From positions 6,403,773 to 6,467,772 of the forward strand of contig CM072160.1 in the NCBI GenBank assembly GCA_036850595.1: a DNA stretch of 64,000 bases. Reading direction: 5' to 3'. Position 1 is the first letter of the stretch. Every line of letters begins with the position of its first letter. This stretch comes from Rhyacichthys aspro (lineage: Eukaryota > Chordata > Actinopteri > Gobiiformes > Rhyacichthyidae). Below, piece by piece: positions 61,005 to 64,000 of this stretch. The notes beneath the pieces are model-generated. The model saw nothing but the letters and a program-made list of their open reading frames with translations, ran no database searches and was not told the DNA's origin. Position numbers and translations under genes: made by a program.

Positions 61005-64000
61005 AATTGCCCCCCTATTTGCTTTGACAAGTCATACACACCCAATAAAAAGCCTTCTTTTATCTAGCCGGTCACTCTTTTCATCTCTTGTACTGTGGAT
61101 TTAGACCTGCTCACACACATGTGCATGTACACTTCCACAGCACTTATTTCCTGCTGCTTCAGAACAGCTTGGTGATTCCTTCTGGCAGTCCATTCCATTT
61201 TACTGCTCTCTATCTTTCTCATATCACTCTGAAAATCGAAGGCGGGTTGACACAGAGATGCAATAAGGGGGGAGTGTCCCTACTGGGAATCACACACAAG
61301 ACTTGTGTAGTAACAAGTACTACCTTCATCCCGGGGCTAAGAGACCAAGGCTGCAACATGCCATTACCTCTTGTCCCAATGTGGTGCTCATTTCCCAAAA
61401 TAGGGAGTTGAGAGGAAAAGAGTGAGAACCTTGAAGGAAATCATATCTAAGTGATGACTGTGGGATTCATGGGTTGCACCAAAACACTGATGCCAATATG
61501 TGCTTGCAAGAGCAAATTTGTAAAACCAAAAAACACTGGCACGAGTGGAAGACCCTGACATTTGAGAGGACTTCATCAGAAAAAAGCTAACCTTGATATA
61601 AACTTGCCAAGAGGTCCTTTTGTGTTTTACTTTAGATTTGTGAATATTTGTGTGTGTTATGACATAAGTTCTCACTTTTAGAGTATACCAATTCTGGTTT
61701 CAAAATACTATATCAATACTACATATCAATAAATGTACTGTTTTCAAAAGTCTTCCCTGTGTATGAACCTGAGCAGAGACGGTATGTGTCTGTGAAGCCC
61801 TGACTGTGAACTGTGAGAGGAGAAAGGCCTTGAAGGCAGTGAATACATGAAAGGACAGCCTGCTTCAAACACAATTTAACCTCTCCTGTATCTGAGAGGT
61901 ATGTACCTGGGATCACACATCAAGATTCATCTATCTGCTCACTTACACACATACACATTACCGTCAATCTGTAGCCAATCAGATATGGCTCTGGGCACTG
62001 GAGTTCATCAAATAAGGTGAGAAGGATCTATTAATTTAATCAGGGGGATCCACTTGGAAAAATAAGAATGCTTTTATCAGGATTTACTATCAAAATGTAC
62101 AAAACAATCTATCTCCCCAAATCAGACTGATTCTCAATTGTCACAAGGTTTGCAAACTCACAAAAAACACCTTGTACTGCTCCAAGCAAAGTCCCACCAC
62201 AGTTTGTACTCGATGTGACGATGAGGCAGCACTGACAGATATGGGCATGTTTTAGGTTTGACAATGAAGTGTCGTTTTATGGTCAATAACGATAACAAAA
62301 TGGTGTTGCTCTAATTGGATAAAGCTGTGGTTATTGCAGCTGATAAATACAAACACCAACCAGTTAATCATTTAAAGTACCTGCCATTTGCAAACGTTTT
62401 CTATGGAAGCAGATGGTATTGTGTCTGTGACACAGACTATCTGGCGAGCCAGGTTATAATTATAGTTATGTCGCTGGGGAAAAAGTCAACCTCGCAAACA
62501 TTACTGCAGTGTACCAAGAACACAGAAATAAACACAGAAGCTCTTGATTAGTGCCAAAAAAAGCAACTTCAGAACTTTGGAGAAATAATCAGCCATCTTT
62601 CAGTTTGGTTGCTTAGTGAAGAGTGAGTTCAGCGTGTTGCCTTTAGCTCTGATTAATAAACACAACAGGCAAATATAATGCACACCCACAGTTTTCATTC
62701 ATGCAGAGCCCACTTATGTTCACACTAAATTTTGAGAAGTAATTATCAAGCCATTCTTCCCACAGCCCACTGCATTCATCATTTTACACATCACTTGTGT
62801 CCTACCTGTTGTACAAGGCACTACTCTACATGAAAAAGCAATCAACTATTCAAAGTGTTTATGTGTTACAATATCCACTCTGCCTTCACTTAAACTAAAA
62901 GAGGCTCTTTATTTTTTTCAATTGCTGAAAATCACTGACAGAATAAAACGAATATTGAGTATAACTCTGATAAAGTTGCACTTTTGTTGTTTTGTTTGGA
63001 AAATAAATTAAAGGAAAAAAAAACACAAAAGGTTCAATCAATTATTTGAAGTACATGTGCACTGCAAAGCTATAGCCTACCTTGTAACAATGTAAAACAA
63101 GCCTACACCATTTCCCAGCACTAAGGAAAAAAGCATGTTTACCGCGCAGCCACTTTATCCTCCTGACCCCTATTTCTGTCTCGTTTAGCCTTGAGATGTG
63201 TGTGTGTGCTTTCGCCAATACAGTTGGTAAATAAAAAGCCAAATTACAGCCAGCCGGGAGCAGCACAACAATACCTGGATAGTAATGGCAGAATCTGATG
63301 TATGTATGAAGGAAGTCATTTGGAGTGGTTATAGTTGCTTGGCACAGTGTTGGTAGCATTGACATGAAACAAAGAGACTGATAAGCAGCCAGCAGAGCAG
63401 CTATTCTCATCATAGTTGAAATAAAAAGAAGAAAAGGGACTCGCATGACCAAAGGTACAATATCAAAGACTATTCAAGACCGCAGGCACAAAGTGACACC
63501 TCTGACATTGAAAATAAAAGGGGTGATGGTTTGAAAAAGAAGGGCACGACAATGAACTGTAGACAGCCTTGGAGACAACATTACTCTGGGGACCAGCCAT
63601 TAATTGGGAGGCTGTGTGCCAAAACATTTACACTCAATGAATGTGCAAATTCAACTGTAATGAGGATAGATTCTGATGGAAAAACTCTCAGTGGCTGCTC
63701 ACAAAGGTTGCTGGAAAGTTATTACTTGGCTTTCATTGTGCATGACAACATTTTAAAGGAGACTCTATAGAGGACTTTAATTCTGAAATGTACAGTATGT
63801 TTTGATGTTGCAAAACAATATGAAGTTCATTAGAGTTATTGGACCTCAGTACTGTAGCAACATGTAAGAAATCTAAGAAACATGTTTGGAGATATTTACT
63901 TATTTATTTAAGGTTGGATTAAAATCATTAGGGTAAGATAATCATCAAAAGATGAAAATCGTATGTTACCAAAATATATTTAGTCATTAATTTTTAAAGA

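Larger units (their letters stand above)
52783..64000 (-). other. clstn2: clstn2 intron 1, 3' part (continues beyond the right edge)
   Basis: This stretch ends at a strong acceptor, a pyrimidine run followed by CTCTGCAG at 52788-52783. The missing first coding exon should encode a start codon and a hydrophobic signal peptide and end in G. I saw no such segment, no CpG-rich promoter-like region and no 5' UTR here, so intron 1 is inferred to be longer than 11.2 kb. Contents include a SINE-like element near 55900-56212, a T-rich tract at 60955-61004 and otherwise plain AT-rich DNA. The minus-strand frame at 63042-63452 (136 codons) is the longest open frame in the window but resembles nothing known. 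Confidence 0.75.

Noticed and set aside
61088..61411. Plus-strand frame of 107 codons.
   Set aside because: No recognisable domain; adjacent to a low-complexity tract; likely chance.
1..64000. CRISPR arrays, operons, phage or other prokaryote-type systems, or a novel multi-gene system.
   Set aside because: The window is intron-rich vertebrate DNA of a single gene; no regularly spaced repeats, gene clusters or integrated viral genes were recognised.

Overview
The window is vertebrate nuclear DNA, almost certainly from a ray-finned (teleost) fish. It is AT-rich. Coding sequence appears only as short blocks of 123 to 209 nt flanked by GT-AG splice sites, on the minus strand, separated by kilobases of noncoding DNA. 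There are no operons, ribosome binding sites or long open frames. The fish assignment rests on interspersed repeats of teleost type and on the close match of the exons to vertebrate calsyntenins.

Four consecutive internal exons of one gene are visible, all on the minus strand and all in frame with each other. From 5' to 3' of the gene they are at 52782-52660, 17513-17318, 9149-8941 and 4539-4390. Together they give 678 nt, about 226 codons, with no frameshift or stop. Their product covers the N-terminal part of mature calsyntenin, namely cadherin repeat 1 (first two exons) and cadherin repeat 2 (last two exons). Recalled from memory, the three vertebrate paralogues compare best in favour of calsyntenin-2 (clstn2, alcadein gamma). 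Diagnostic stretches are NKHKPWIETSYHGVITEN, the EICAF start of the second exon, TEGKIYDSILQVEA, and the RNTEKLS / DVKPVCKPGWQ pair. Calsyntenin-1 and -3 differ at several of these positions. The very long introns also suit CLSTN2, which is a very large gene in mammals.

Layout from left to right: 1-4389 is the start of the intron after the last visible exon; 4390-4539 is that exon; 4540-8940 is a 4.4 kb intron; 8941-9149 is an exon; 9150-17317 is an 8.2 kb intron; 17318-17513 is an exon; 17514-52659 is a 35 kb intron; 52660-52782 is the exon that begins the mature ectodomain; 52783-64000 is part of intron 1. The signal-peptide exon should lie beyond 64000, and the LNS domain, membrane segment and cytoplasmic tail exons lie left of position 1.

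The introns hold a few recognisable elements. One is a 404 bp remnant of a hAT (Charlie-like) DNA transposon with an 8 bp target duplication and a fragment of its BED-finger transposase (48393-48812). Another is a copy of a common teleost nonautonomous element (about 32148-32573). A tRNA-derived SINE-like head lies on the minus strand near 56145-56212. A roughly 104 bp palindrome is built around a (TA)n tract (23484-23587). There are also simple repeats and several complex, GC-richer islands that could be conserved regulatory DNA. I found no complete second gene, no functional RNA gene and no sign of a new multi-gene system. The most informative observations concern the gene's structure and the repeats.
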